This document shows, piece after piece, positions 1-12,050 of a stretch of DNA of 64,000 nt. The stretch is taken from assembly GCA_001566295.1 (NCBI GenBank), contig KQ964249.1:248001-312000 (forward strand), given 5' to 3'. The translations under genes were made by a program, and so were the position numbers. Below the pieces are notes generated by a model that saw only the letters and a list, made by a program, of their open reading frames with translations, was not told where the DNA came from and did no database searches. Numbering within the stretch: the first letter of the stretch is position 1; the number at the start of each line of letters is the position of its first letter. The DNA is from Microdochium bolleyi (Eukaryota > Ascomycota > Sordariomycetes > Xylariales > Microdochiaceae).

Positions 1-302
1 TCGTCATCCTCTTCTTCATCCTCCTCGTCTTCAGCATCACCAGCTTCATCGTCGCCTTCTTCGTCTTCTTCTTTGGGCTGAGGAGAGCTGCGGATGATGT
101 GTGCCTCCTCAGCCGCCTCGACATCTTCCTCGTCGCTTTCATCAGATGTGAGATCGTCGAGATCAGAGTAACCGTCCTCGTCGGACAGGTCGAGCGATGA
201 CGAGGAGTCCGATGCTCTTCGTCTTCGCACCGGTGCCTTGCCTTTGACCGGGGTCGTGGGCTGGCGCTTGATGCCCTTGGATACTTTTTTGTATGCAGGC
301 AT
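1..302 (-). CDS. acidic protein of unknown function, N-terminal part (runs off the left edge)
   Basis: The reading frame starts at an ATG (bases 302-300, minus strand) and stays open to the window edge, giving about 100 residues. It begins MPAYKKVSKGIKRQ. A basic Lys/Arg-rich segment (residues 1-30, with an RRRRA cluster) is followed by a Ser/Asp-rich stretch and then a very acidic Glu/Asp tract over the last 25 visible residues. Such a basic-then-acidic, low-complexity N-terminus is typical of nuclear or chromatin proteins, but no domain lies in the visible part and I do not recognise the family. The frame without stops, with ordinary codons rather than a pure trinucleotide repeat, supports real coding sequence. 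No function is assigned. Confidence 0.6.
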   Translation of the reverse strand, partial: MPAYKKVSKGIKRQPTTPVKGKAPVRRRRASDSSSSLDLSDEDGYSDLDDLTSDESDEEDVEAAEEAHIIRSSPQPKEEDEEGDDEAGDAEDEEDEEEDD

Positions 303-3300
303 TGTGGTTGATGGGCCAATTTATGAGGTATCGGAGCAGTAAGTATACTTCCGGCCTCTCGTCGAAAGAGTCTTGTTTAAAGACAAATATGTTGTATGAT
401 GTAGTAGTATCCGAAACTTGGAGGCTTCCTCCAGAACAGCCGGGTAGTCAAGTCGAAGCCCAAGAGCGGAAAGTCGGGCGGCGTGTTGTTCGCAGTATTG
501 TGTATCGGAGACAGGCCCCCGGGCACCCTGGGCAATAAGCCGAGAGGTGCAGAAGCAGGGAGAGCCTGGGGAGAACTTCGTCGAGGTCGGGTCAGATTGA
601 AAGATGCGCAAGGAGCTGACGGACTACGAGGCGTGAGGGAGGCCACGCCCCGCAGTGGGTGTTTACAGCTCAGCGACGGCCGAAGGCATGGTTCTCGACA
701 AAGTTGATGGGTGTGATGCTCTGGACGGCGGGTAGGGCGACTTCGTTGTCTGGATTGGGTGCGGGTGGGTTGGTGGTTGTTGGAGGAGAGAAGGGAGGGG
801 GTCGGCGTGAGGCCGAGAAAAACTGGTCGTAGTGCATCCAAACTTTTTTCCTGGCGGCGCCTGCCTGCCCCTTGCTGGGTAAGGTACGCCGCCCAGAGAC
901 AGTGCTGTCCCGGCAGCCAGCGGGCCCTCAGCGGTGCACTGGGCGGGGTCCTTCAATTCTCCCAGCCTCGTCCCACTGCGCGGAGTAGATACGGAGTATG
1001 TACCCTGCCCTGCGTCCTCCAGGCAAGCTTCGATCATGTCTGTTGCATCTCGGACGGACGTCCTCGTGCCTCCCCACTGCCGCCCAGCTCCGTGCCCGCA
1101 TGAAGCTGCCCGCTTACGCCCTCCTATTCGCGCCCGAGTCCTGAGACGAGTCCGCTTTCTATTCACGTCTCCCCCGTCACCGCTCTTTCAACATCCCTCC
1201 TCCGCGTGCAATGTCTCGCAGACAGTGGCTCGACACGATCGGGAAGACCCTGCAATCTGGCCGTTAGGCCGGCCTGCGTGTATCGCGCTTGCTGTGTCGT
1301 CATGGCCGTCTTGACCCTGGCGTGGAGGGGTCGTTTTGACTGCCCGGTGACTCCTGGCATCGTGCTTTTTTTCCTTCTCCTGCTTCATCGCGACATTCAA
1401 CACACTGTACGGCCCGCCGCAATATCCACAACATCGAGCAGCTCACGCAGTCTACTGTGTACGGGCAGCCACTCTCCAAAACAACTAGCTCTAACGCATC
1501 ATCGTGACTGTCATATCACAGCCTATGGGAATTAGGGCGAGACAGACAGGCCAACGAGGACGAGGACGGGAACTCTCCTGCGGATGGGAGTCTGTGGGTG
1601 TTTCGGGAAGACACCTGGTTGGTCTCTTGGTTGGGTGACACAAGCTCCTTGTGCCTGTTCGGCACACACGTGGTTCTTTCCGATGGCCAGACCGTGCGCC
1701 CACATCGCCATCTGGCTTCATCCACGAGAGCGCCTACTTGTTTATGTAGCGACTATCAGCAGCCCTGATCACCCTCCCTCAAGCGACACTGTACCACAGA
1801 CAACCCGTTGCGTCCCCGCACCTCAATGCCTCTGAGAGGCACCAGATAATCCAACCTCATGCAGCCTCGAAGCGATGCCCCGCCAGCAATTCTGGGGGCA
1901 AGGCCCAGGGTCCTGAGTCCGTCCTGCAAGTGCTGGCCCACTCGTCCAATCTGGCCCGCCAAAAAATCTCCAGCGAATGACGTGGTCTGGCTGCCATGTC
2001 GCCATGTTGCATATCTCCATAACGCTCGCCCTCAACCCGACCACGCTTCGGGCCCTCTGGTGCGTTCCTTCTGGCAATGATGTTCCTTTACCCGAAGAAC
2101 AGTGCAGGTTCTTCCGCCTGCATCGAGATGCCTGGATGCTGCGCGGTAAGCTAGCTAGTGCGTTCATACTCCAGGATTCCAGCCGCAGGTCTTCTCCCGC
2201 GAGCAGCCAGAACCTTTGGGGAAAGAGGCTTATGAGCGTCAGCGATGGTGACTGTTCTTAGATAATACATGGCCCCATACAGCGAGCAGTGAAAGGTCTG
2301 ATATGATCAGATCCTACCCTGCGACCAGTCATCCTGCCCATCGCCAATCGCTGTTGCTCGGCACCTCGGGCTTTCTTTTGATGAGTCTTTCCAGCCTTGA
2401 CTCATGGCCTTCTCTATGCTCCTCGCGAGCTCTGATTGGCTTGCGACACAATCACCCTTGCGGCGTGGCGCCGCAGACTTGACTTGGCTAGCGCCCGGTG
2501 CTCATGGAAAAGTCTCTGATTCACGACCGCCATTGTATCCGTCGAACTAGGCAAAGGCAGGAGGAGTTGGCACGTCCGAGAGCCATCCGCCTTCACGAAA
2601 GACGAGCCAGCACTAACCCCGCCATGACGCCCAGGCCGGACGTATGCTCCGCACTGACGCCCTGTGGCTTCGTCGAGGCTCTGCTTGCTCCTCTAGCATT
2701 TCTTCCTGGCTGAGAGGCGCAAGTCGATCACCAATATCGCTCAAAAAGCCTGATATGCCCCTCTGGACTGCGACTCAACGTACCAGCATGCTAGTCTGAC
2801 ACGTTCGCGCTCCCTTGCTGAAGCGCCGTCTGATATCATCAGAGCCACCGTGCGCATGCACGTCATGATCCATGGAGAATCCTAGGTCCTGGACCATGTT
2901 CATTTGACTGCACCAAAGAATCATGGGAACCGACTGCGCATGTCGCCGGCCATTGCTTGCCCTGCCCGTCTTGTGGTCTATCTTTTTTCTCTCTAGCACA
3001 TTGGGAAACCCCCCACCCGACGATTTTGGGTGGTGCTCATGCGCCGTGAAACCCAGATTGAGTCGAGATTACGCAGATTGTAACAAGTGATTGGCTCGAC
3101 TGCATCTCAGCGCATTGTCTCATTGGTCAAACCCGTGCGCGGCGCAGGGCTCTCCTCCACACAGAATTGCGACTTCACAACGACTGATGTGATCGTACAG
3201 TGGCCAATCGACTTGTATGAGCAGAGTGAGCCGCATGAGGAGAGTCCTCCTCATACTCCTTACTTTGGGCTGGGGTTCCGCAGACCTGGTAGGGGTCCCG

Positions 3301-4133
3301 GTCAGTCCTAGTGGGTCAATATTGCTTGTCGTGAGCATAGGAATGGCGATCGTGTGGTCACAACTGCCGTCCAGGCATAAAATCTGCGAGAAAAAAAGAA
3401 CCATAAAGAGAATTGTCAATGCAAACGCAGCATAACAGTCATGAAGGTTACCTCATGTGACTCTGTCGAAGTCTTCGTCTATAACCGTATGACGGTTGAT
3501 GATGTAAGTCAGAATTGCCGACCGTCGCGTGTTCGAAGCATGGTCAAGTAGTTCTTGAATCCTCCTTTCATGGTAGCAATGCACCTACATAACAAGGCTG
3601 AGCGCAGATTGAAATGTCATTCTCGTCATCTGATCCCCGAAAAAACCTAACATATCCTATTTTCACTGAAGACCATACTCAAGATTCATCTCATTTTAAC
3701 ACCGGCCTCTTTTTTTGTATGATATAACATTCCACATTCTCCTAAATAAAACACTGGCCGCATAGGAGATGGGGTCCCAAATGAGTGATGTTTAAAAGCT
3801 GGGAGTTCGGACGAAACGAAGTCTCATAGGTAAAAAGCAATCCTCCGCTTGCAAATATCCATCATCTCTGGTCCCGCTTTCTAGTATGCCCAAATCCACC
3901 CTCTCGAAGCCAAGACCTGTCACCATGTTGTTCCAAAACACTGCCTCTTTCCCGTGAATATTTACTGCTGGCAAAGTCTCTGCTCGCAAAGTCGATTTGT
4001 CGGTGATGTTCTTCTTCTCTTCTCCACGAGCAAGTGCGGACCAAGAGACACAGATACATCCCTGGCATCCCTATCCCGGAGATTGGGACTCTTTCTTTGC
4101 TCAGACAACTCTCTCTCAAGTGCCATGTCGAAG
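303..4133. other. intergenic region, no recognisable gene
   Basis: About 3.8 kb between the head of the acidic-protein gene and the tail of the defensin-like gene. Open frames here are short (under about 170 codons), overlap on both strands and show no domain. The stretch near 3600-3770 is AT-rich. One exact TACGGAGTA motif lies at 990-998. A short frame near 3120-3404 (-) has a hydrophobic start but nothing else to support it. Confidence 0.6.
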
Positions 4134-4394
4134 TTACTTGCGGACGCAGCAGCAGCGCTTGTTGAACCAGCTGCATCCGTCGCTGGTCATGTGCGAGAAC
4201 TTGCGCGAACCGCAGTAGTCCTCGCACTTGCCCGACCAGGTGGTCGCGCAGGACGACGGGTGGAAGCAGTTGTCGCGCTCAAAGACCTCGGCCTGGGGCA
4301 GGAGCATGCCGCTATCGGCGGAGGGGGCGGCCAGGACGGCGGTGCTGGCGGCAGCGAGGAGGGCGACGAGGGTGGTGGTGAAGGTGGTCTTCAT
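4134..4394 (-). CDS. secreted defensin-like cysteine-rich peptide
   Basis: 86 residues in one exon. Residues 1-23 form a signal peptide (short polar start, Leu/Ala/Val-rich core, A-x-A before Pro24). A propeptide-like segment follows to about Arg40. The C-terminal 44 residues carry eight cysteines (43, 49, 57, 61, 74, 81, 82, 83). The spacing C57-x3-C61 followed by C74 and a terminal cysteine cluster that includes C-x-C resembles the cysteine-stabilised alpha-beta fold of fungal and invertebrate defensins. The CCC triplet near the C-terminus is unusual. It is probably an exported antimicrobial peptide or host-interaction effector. A TATA box lies about 125 nt upstream. The signal peptide and cysteine pattern are seen directly. 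The defensin assignment is inference from spacing, and another small-secreted-protein family is possible. Confidence 0.75.
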   Translation of the reverse strand: MKTTFTTTLVALLAAASTAVLAAPSADSGMLLPQAEVFERDNCFHPSSCATTWSGKCEDYCGSRKFSHMTSDGCSWFNKRCCCVRK

Positions 4395-4518
4395 TTTGAA
4401 GGATTTTGGGGGAGTTTTGATATGAGGGAGATAGGAGTGGTCCTGGGCGGGTTGTGCTTGGTGGTGATGTTGTGATGAGGTGAGGGGAAGTTGTCATCGA
4501 GGACGGATTTCAAGCTCA

Positions 4519-4526
4519 TATTTATA
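4519..4526 (-). promoter_or_regulatory. TATA box of the defensin-like gene
   Basis: On the minus strand this reads TATAAATA, about 125 nt upstream of the ATG at 4394. It is a good match to the eukaryotic TATA consensus, at a plausible distance for a fungal gene with a short 5' leader. Confidence 0.55.
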
Positions 4527-6727
4527 TTCACTCGGGACAGACCATGATCCCCGTCCCTCGCCGATCGAGCAGCTTCTCGTATCTCGCTTCGCTGTAGACA
4601 AGAGCGTCGGTCCCGGTCCCCTCGTCGTTCTGCTAATCCGCCCTCTCACGAGCCCGACAACTCACACAAATCAAAGACAAGCTTGCCGACCCTCTACCAA
4701 CTGCAGCTCCAACTCGGCTGAGATGCAGGCATCCCTTCTGCCCACCGAGGACCTTCCGCATCCACTCATGAGCAGACGCCTGGGCTGAACTCAAGAACCC
4801 ACAATGTAACTCCTCTAGACCTCGGAGGACGATGCTGTCTTACCCGAGATCACCGCCACTGTCGAGCCCAGTCGGACGAGTACCTCACTACTCGATCCTT
4901 GCTGTCATACCACACACCCGTCACGACCCAGACCACGACACACGGCCTGGAGCCGCCATTGGTCAGGTAACTGCGGATTCAGGGTCCGGCCTTGCTGCGT
5001 CAGCGCGTAACCCGCCCACCCGGCACTTGCAGAAAACGGTAAACGCCATCTTCCCAGGGGCCTTCGCGTCCTGGTTGGTCGAAGGGAGTATGGTACCTAG
5101 ATCGGTCGGGACAATTTCCCCCGATGATCGTCCAAGATTATCGATGATCCGTTAGCCTTACGAGCGGTACGGAGAACAGTGCCGTGGGCACGTACCATCT
5201 CCCACCTTGAGCTACGGTGGGACGCACGAAGTTATTGCAGTCCATGATTGTCGGGGTTACTCCAACGAAAGATGCCGCTGCATTTCACGCTCTGTGAAAC
5301 TGTGCCTCCCTTCAAGTAAACCACCACTGTACTAATTTCTCAAACTACACCCTGCAGCTTGGTATGAGTGGTGATGGCAGTATCACAAGCCAAACTATAA
5401 GCCATGAAGGGAGTTGTAGGCGCCTGCCCGCTCCATCTCCAGGACCCGAAACAGAAGGCGCCGTGTGCACATCTTCCCGCCCCCAAGTCTACGCCTCCCT
5501 CGCTCGACAGCCGAGGAATGGCCGCGGCTGTCGGGGACTTATGTGGTGGTTCCGCCATGCAGGCTCTGTGACGATCTAGCTCCTGCTTTCTTTCTTGTCA
5601 TACGGAGTACCACGCCGCTTCCCCTTGGGCTTGCGGACGTTCCCAGGCCGCAAATCAGAGTGAGAAAATACTTCGGATATCTGGTAAGATGTTTCGAATC
5701 GAGCTAGCACCAATAGTATTGGCTTTGGACATACATGGACGAACTTTTCGCCACGAGACATACGGTGGTATTCGAGGTACTACCCATACCGGCGAACCCC
5801 AGACGCCCAGAGGGGGGCCGAGAGGGCCTAGATGCCACCGATATGCACTTTACCTGTTGTCTATTTTCAGGCATCGGAGTGCGGCTGAAAGAAACCCTGC
5901 GAAACTCAACCTCCTCCAAAGGCAGGCTGAGGCATTGCGTTGTCCTGGTACTGGGGTCTCCTGCAGCGGCTAGTCCTGCCGATCACAACGACCCCTGGCT
6001 CAGCCACCCGCAGCGTAATCCGGGGTAATTATTCCCTCGGGCCCTCAGACAGACAGACTCGGCCTTGCTTGCATTCCCACGCTGTTTGGCGTCGCTTGTG
6101 CAACCCGTCTGCCGGAGGAGAGATAGCATGGCGAAAGAGCCAAATTTAGCAGAACGTCATCTGTTTACCGTGGCCCTGCCAATCAGCGAGCCTGCATGTA
6201 GCTGCACCTTTTTCTTCAGGGTACTTTTGTGCAGCCCACCTCGTTGTGCATATTTGCGCGATGGCGGATTGAGCCGTGGTCGTCAGCACTGCCTAGCGTC
6301 GAGCTGAGCGAGGATTACTTCAAGCGATGTGACTTTGGCCCCCACCGGTCTGACTTCTCTTCTTTCTTAATGGAGATTATCCTGGCATCGTATTGCTCGT
6401 GATACTGCGGATTTGGAAGACAACGCGTTAGCCGCCACCGGTAGATGTGAAGGTGAGGCTTAGGCAACAGAAGCAATGACGCCTCCGGCCAGACACGTCC
6501 GGGATGTCATTCTGCTCGCAGCATTTGCTTGTGAAAAATTACGATCATATTTATTATTAGCCAAGTAAGTCTAGCCATGCTCTTTTCTTTGAATTGTGTG
6601 TCAGGACACGCAACTGCTACTTTACATGCTGATGCACAAACTAGTGCACGCCCACGAGTAAGTATGTAGGAGGACTTAGTGTCACAATGATCACACAGAG
6701 GCAGCTTCCTGTGCATGGTCGTGTCGA
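4527..6727. other. intergenic region, no recognisable gene
   Basis: About 2.2 kb upstream of the defensin-like gene and downstream of the PHD-finger gene. Only short overlapping frames are present and none shows a domain. An exact TACGGAGTA motif lies at 5601-5609. Confidence 0.6.
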
Positions 6728-8289
6728 TCAGGCTTGGCTAGTGGTCGCGACCGGCATCCCATTTTCCAGAAGCTTCCGCCCTTTGCCATCGTAGGTGGTC
6801 AGGCTGAACGCTTCGTAGTCGTTCTTGTCCTGGAAATCCTCCTCATGCATATTCATGTTAGCTAGGCACCCCTGACCAGGCCTTGGCCATGACGGGGGCA
6901 CCGAATCTGTAGATGACTCTCTCGCACTTTGTTGGCTGACACCTGCGTCCAGATTTAGATGTGCTGTCTTTGTGTTATTTTTCCCCTGATCTGGCGTCGA
7001 GAACTTCCGCGAGTATTGTGAAGGGACCCGCGGACTCATATCTATCGGCGTGCCACGGCCATTCGTGGTCTGCGTAGCGGATGCCGGCGCCACGCTACGC
7101 TTGCCATTCTCGTTCGACGCAAAAATTGGTAGATCTGGATGCAGCTCAAGGCTGTACATCACGATGTTGACAAGCTGTGCTGCTGGGAGGCCATTGAGAT
7201 ATGACCGTTTCTGGCCACGCGCGCCGACCATTAGCGAGGTCGGGAACGATCGCCTACTGTACAACGACGACTTACCTGATCTGCACTCTTTGAGGCCCAA
7301 CTGACACCGCGGAACCCGTCGACCGTCTTTTTCTTGGCAAGGTGTCTTTCCCTCTTCGCTAGGCACTTGGTACAGAACCACGATCGCGATTCGTCACTCA
7401 CAAACTCGTCATCGATGTAGGGTTCATGGCATAGCTGGTGCCAGCATAGGTTGCAGCCATCACAAAATACGACTTGGTTCTTCAACGGACTCAAACCCCG
7501 CGTGCATACTTTGCACAAGGCTTGCTCGGCCGTCCTCTTGCCCCAATGTTTTCGCTTCGACGAGTTTTGTTGAATCGCCGCAACATGAGCGGCTGCGACT
7601 GTAGAAGGATTGTATGTCGTGGGCTTCAGAATCTGGCGGCCAGACTTCGTCGTGGTCGGAGGCGAGGCTGCTTCTTGTGGCTTGGCACCAGCAGTCGGTG
7701 TGCTACTCAGAGACTGGGCGATGCTGCTAGGAGAGCCATTGCTGTCTTCTGTCTTTACTCTCTTTCGTTTTTGTGAAGAACGTGGTGTCGCTATCGCTGG
7801 TGTCGACGTTGTCGGTTTGACAGGACTCGTGGGCTTTGGAAGCGGTAGTGTTCTGGCAGTAGTCGTTGTAAGAGCGGCAGGTTTGCCCAGAGATGGAGTC
7901 CGTAACTGAAAGGCATCGTTCATGGGGAGGCTCGCGGCTGTTTCCTGCTGCGACCGGGTTGGAGTCGGAAGGGGCATGGTTAGAGACGTGTTCATGTTCA
8001 TAACCAGCCTCCTCTTGGCATCCTGGAACGCGGATGGCTCGATGTCTCGGGATAGAGCCGAGGCAGATGACAGGGCAGAGCTGAAGCTGCCCGGCTTCCC
8101 AATGCGCTGCAGTATCATCTGTGTCGCTGCAGAGAACTGAGGCACGTAGTGCGGTCGTGGGGTGGAGCTTGTGGTGTTGCTGGTAGCCAGATTCTCGCTT
8201 GTCGCAGGGGGGATCGGGGCCGTGCCATTGTCCTTTGCTGGCTCGGACGACAGCTCGGACGCAGCGCTTTCCTGGGCCGGACTTTCCAT
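6728..8289 (-). CDS. PHD-finger protein
   Basis: Two exons (8289-7276 and 7210-6728) around a 65-nt GTAAGT...CAG intron in phase 0 give 498 residues. The first 250 residues are Ser/Thr/Pro-rich and disordered, with a basic KRKRVK cluster that could be a nuclear localisation signal. Residues about 258-309 are a PHD zinc finger: LCKVC, FCDGC, a CWHQLCH segment, then the final C-x2-C (FCTKC). PHD fingers read histone H3 tails, so a nuclear chromatin role is likely. Just after the intron comes a motif (RSYLNGLPAAQLVN and an LELHPDLPIF segment) that I believe is conserved in the fungal orthologues. I chose the ATG at 8289 (MESPAQE). Another in-frame ATG lies at 8358, and the frame extends upstream only on non-ATG codons. 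Which complex it belongs to is unknown. Confidence 0.85.
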
Positions 8290-9269
8290 TGAGTTTAATC
8301 TGTCAGTGTGGTACTTGATGCCTATTGTGCGAAGTTCGGCAGGTCCCGGGCGGGTCATCTGTGATCCGGCCCCGTGGACTTCGAGAACCCGGCACGGGCG
8401 CGGCACGGGCGGCGGCAGGCTCTGCGAGCTTCAATGGGCGGAGTCGGGACCCGGGGAAAATACGGAGCCGCCTTCAGGTATGCCGGTGACGCAGTTCGAA
8501 GTTCTCGTGGACATCTTGGTCTTGGAGCTATCGAATCTGGCTTGAATCGAGGCCGAGGTGGAAGGATAAACCACGACGTCCACGTGATCAGCGCCCCACT
8601 TATCCCGGATGCACCTTCCATCACTCCCCGTCCATGCGCAACTTCGGAGGATCTCCGCGCCCACATATACACTTGCTGCTCACATTTCACATGTCTCGTG
8701 ATACAAGGCAGAACATCCACGAGGATCGCCTACCGACATCGATGCTGCAGGTGCAGCCGTGTCTCAGCATGTTGTGCTGCTGCCACGAGCCAGGCTACGA
8801 TCTCATTTGAGAGATCACTGTGGATATGTCCCGTCACGCTGGAGGTGCCGTTTTGCCGTGCTGTTCATACTTGCAGGTAGACACGGCTTACCAACAGACC
8901 TGTCGCGCTTTGCTGTTAATCTAGAGCATCGGGGCCTCTGGAAATCCCGGACCTTTGGGCCTCTGCTGCGACCGCCGAAGCTACTAATGTGCGAATGTCC
9001 GGACAGCCGACCCTCGAGTTTGGCTGTTCCAAGGGCCGGCTACTCTTGGTGCGTAGCGGTGGTGAATCGTGCCGAAGATGCACTTCCCTTGGTTGCTGGA
9101 GCTTCGAAAGATTTTTCAGGCCTGGCGAATCGGGGAAGACTGAATCTTCTGAGATTCGAAATGCATGACTCTCTTTTGTTTTTGTTTTTTGTTCAGAACA
9201 TACCCTGTCGTCGCAATTCCAGTGCCGTCGCCACACTGCTGCACTCTTGTTTACGGAGTCGGTCGCTGG
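8290..9269. other. intergenic region
   Basis: Spacer between the divergent PHD-finger gene and the F-box fragment, about 1 kb. Apart from a near-match to the TACGGAGTA motif at 9252-9260 I see nothing in it. Open frames are short and overlap on both strands. Confidence 0.5.
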
Positions 9270-9660
9270 ATGTCCGCCGGAGATGCCCATGAAGCTACAG
9301 CCACGCCTTCGGAAACGATTTTGAAGACGTGTGAGGCACCTTGCGACCCAGGACCACGCACAGCGGCCACCGAACCACACGATCCAGACCCATGCGCAGC
9401 GCTCGCGGAAGTGGGTACGCGAGTCGATCGTCTGCCTTCCGAGCTTGTGCTTAATATTTTTGATAACAACTTTGAAACTATTGCATCAGCTACTGATGGG
9501 GACTATCTAGCGCTTTCCTGTAAGCGCATGTACGGCAGCGTCAATTTTGGATGTTGTGTGGGCTGCCTCGATGGAGACGACGAGCTCTAGCTTCGTCTCG
9601 AAAGGCTAGCGAGAGAGTGTCCTGGCTGATTCTACTGCATGAAGGGCCAAAAACTCAACA
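9270..9660 (+). pseudogene. decayed F-box gene fragment (upstream paralogue)
   Basis: An ATG at 9270 opens a frame whose residues about 52-90 resemble an F-box: VDRLPSELVLNIFDN, then LALSCKRMYGSVN. The intact counterpart at 10738 has LPTELRLMVIDRI and LALSCKRYYRLT. The frame ends soon after (about 9590) at DGDDEL. In another frame the similarity resumes: bases about 9590-9650 encode LRLERLARECPG, a TGA stop, then FYCMKGQK, matching LERLERDSPNLFYCMYGQR of the downstream gene. At least one frameshift and one stop therefore break the copy. F-box proteins recruit substrates to SCF ubiquitin ligases, and this copy cannot make the full protein. The end point is approximate because similarity fades. 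Confidence 0.55.
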
Positions 9661-10737
9661 TGTCCGAGGTGGGTTATATTCCGACAGTTCACATTGTTGC
9701 CGCTCGGTCGACCTGCGCAAGTTTCTGCGTGTCAAATACATGATAAAACTAATCGATCGCACTTCTCTATTCTGAGCTCAATTGTCAGACCATAGCCTGT
9801 CTACAAGCCACAAATTTCGGAATGCCAACTTTTCTGTATGAGCCTAAGCCTCCATCTGCAAGCTGGCATCTAGCGCAGTTCTCAACCACACTTGACTCAC
9901 ATCTTTCACACGCCGCTTTCCTTGCTCATAACGATCATGTGGGTGATTCCACGGATAGTCCGGTAGAATGTAAGAAGCCAAATTCCAGGCCGGAGGACTT
10001 CCTCAAACCCAGCCGAGCCAACCATTGTGCTTGTTATCAGCGGCAACTCATCCCGAATGGTCATCACATCCTTCTCCGTCTTTCAGGTATTGCTCACTTT
10101 GCAGGTTGTGTGTGATATTGGTTACCCGGGGTATACGATATGTCTTTGACAGATTGGCCATGTCGTGAGACAAACCTTCCACGTGAGCCGTTGGTTCGTT
10201 CACACGGTCGCCCTTTTATGTTTTGGCCATCACAGCCTTGTTCCATCATGATAAAGCAGGTTGCAATTTTATGGACGAGCGATTGCGAGCTGGAATAGGC
10301 GCTGCCACACCGGAATTGCTATACTTCTACACGATCCAACATTTTGTATTCGCTTTACAAACTTTATCAAAGCCGACTATGGAGGCCTACAACCAGCCCA
10401 CTAGTATTCAAACGTACTGTCTGTTAGATGCCACTTCTGGCCGTTGCAACTGGGTCCCCGGACCTCCGATCGTCCAATACTCCGGAATTCCGAGCCTGTG
10501 ACCGTGCGGACCTACAACAGTTCGGCCCTTTGAACCATAGCATTGACGTCCTAAGATATGAGTCCTGTTAGGGCGCGGTGCTGGTGGAGCGTGCTAGCTG
10601 TGCTTTGCCAACTGATCTCCGAGACTGATTCGGTCTGGTCGAACGTGAGAGCGTGACCAACTCTGTGAATCGCAGCACTTGTCTAATCCGGATTTCTCCT
10701 CGTTCTCGATTTCAAAACCAAGAAGCCGCTGATTGCA
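9661..10737. other. spacer between the two F-box copies
   Basis: About 1.1 kb. It may hold eroded 3' sequence of the first F-box copy, but I could not align it by eye. No other gene is visible. Open frames are under 100 codons. Confidence 0.4.
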
Positions 10738-11736
10738 ATGCTGCGCTTTCTCAGTAACCCCCGCAACGTCGTCTGCCGCATTCTCGGCGCAGGTCACACC
10801 ACCACGACGGTGCCGGCGCCGGCTCTCGATCTGCTGCCTACCGAACTCAGGCTTATGGTCATCGACAGAATACCATCACCAGCCGACACCCTCTGTCTGG
10901 CGCTTTCATGCAAACGCTACTATCGACTCACCCCCAACTTCCAATTCAGGCTCCTTGTGCGCCGTGTTGTCGTGGGCGGCGAGCTGCAGACCGTCCTCGA
11001 GCGGCTGGAAAGAGACAGTCCCAACCTGTTCTATTGCATGTATGGGCAACGACTGGTGCAGATCAACACACCTTCGGCCGAGAACAGCCTGCATGACGAC
11101 CATCTACATCTTTGCCGTTCTCCAAGCCTCAAGAGATCGTTCAAGGAATCAATATCTCCCCGCCGGGTTGGTTTCGAGTACGGCCAGGGGTAACGTTACC
11201 AGGTGAGCTGGTGCAACGCCCGACTCGTGACAAACTATGTCGTGCTTGGTCCACGACACGGTGTCCCCGCGCCTGCTCTGACGATGAAGTATGACCCTCA
11301 ATATATCAGCCGCGACGTCCGTATGCAGGAGTCATGGCAAGCAAGAGTCACACTGATGACCGGCGAGCTCCTTCTCTCATGCACAAGAGTCTTCTCATAC
11401 GAGTATTGGACCACGACTGTGCTTCACTTGTATGCATACTTTAAGAAGCAAAAGATACGGATGTGCAGACATGCTCAAGTCTCCATAGACTGCAGCACGT
11501 CAGAGACCTCGTTGGCCGGGTCGGATGGGAGCTGCACAAGCTGCTCCACGGACTGGATGGTGCTCGTGAGCACCTACACAGGCCAGGGCACCAAGGTCGT
11601 CATCACAACCTTCCATAACCTCGGCCCGTGTCGTTCACCCACAGACAGTACTTGGAATACACTACTAGGCCTTGAGCCCTCGCAAAGAACAGACCCATCT
11701 GGCACAGTTAGAAGGCGATGGTATCTCGATACATAG
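10738..11736 (+). pseudogene. F-box protein gene interrupted by an in-frame TAA
   Basis: From the ATG at 10738 the frame gives 151 residues with an F-box at about 31-75 (LLPTELRLMVIDRI, then ADTLCLALSCKRYYRL) and the segment LERLERDSPNLFYCMYGQR. It stops at TAA 11191-11193. The same frame then continues open to 11736 for 180 codons with features of the C-terminal half of a large fungal F-box family: NARLVTNYVVLGPRHG, ESWQARV, ICRHA-like RMCRHAQVS, and TFHNLGPCRSPTD. Both halves being in one frame, with the join inside conserved-looking sequence, points to a single nonsense mutation. A cysteine expected after FYC is Gly, another sign of decay. An intron that removes the stop (for example GTATGG at 11040 to the AG at 11200-11201, 162 nt) is possible but would remove family sequence. 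Translation would otherwise end at 151 residues. Confidence 0.55.
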
Positions 11737-12050
11737 ACCGAGTAGAAGAGGACCTGAGGCTCCTGATGACGGGGAGTTCGCGCAGTATCAAAAAGAGGTA
11801 GGAAGCTGAATGTGAGCTTGGATGTGGCAAGGTTCATAACATTTGTTCAAAGGCCTACACGCCAATGTACGTGTATTATCCTATAAGTGTAATTAGAAAG
11901 CAGGTGCCATCCACACCGTGGTACAACCCTGTGTAGTGAAGCGTTGCACTTACACAATATTCCCGACCACCACGCAGCGAGCGGTTGGAGAGGCGAAAGT
12001 TTAAAGGAAACATATTTGATAGTAAGGAAAATGACCTTTATCAAATCATC
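11737..12050. other. spacer upstream of the tRNA gene
   Basis: About 310 bases between the F-box reading frame and the tRNA. No coding or RNA feature is seen. Confidence 0.5.

Noticed and set aside
3120..3404. short minus-strand frame with a hydrophobic N-terminus that resembles a signal peptide
   Set aside because: No cysteine pattern or low-complexity logic downstream, poor start context, AT-rich surroundings.
8290..8406. 39-residue N-terminal extension of the PHD-finger protein
   Set aside because: The frame is open but begins on GTG. An internal ATG at 8358 is possible but less likely than 8289.
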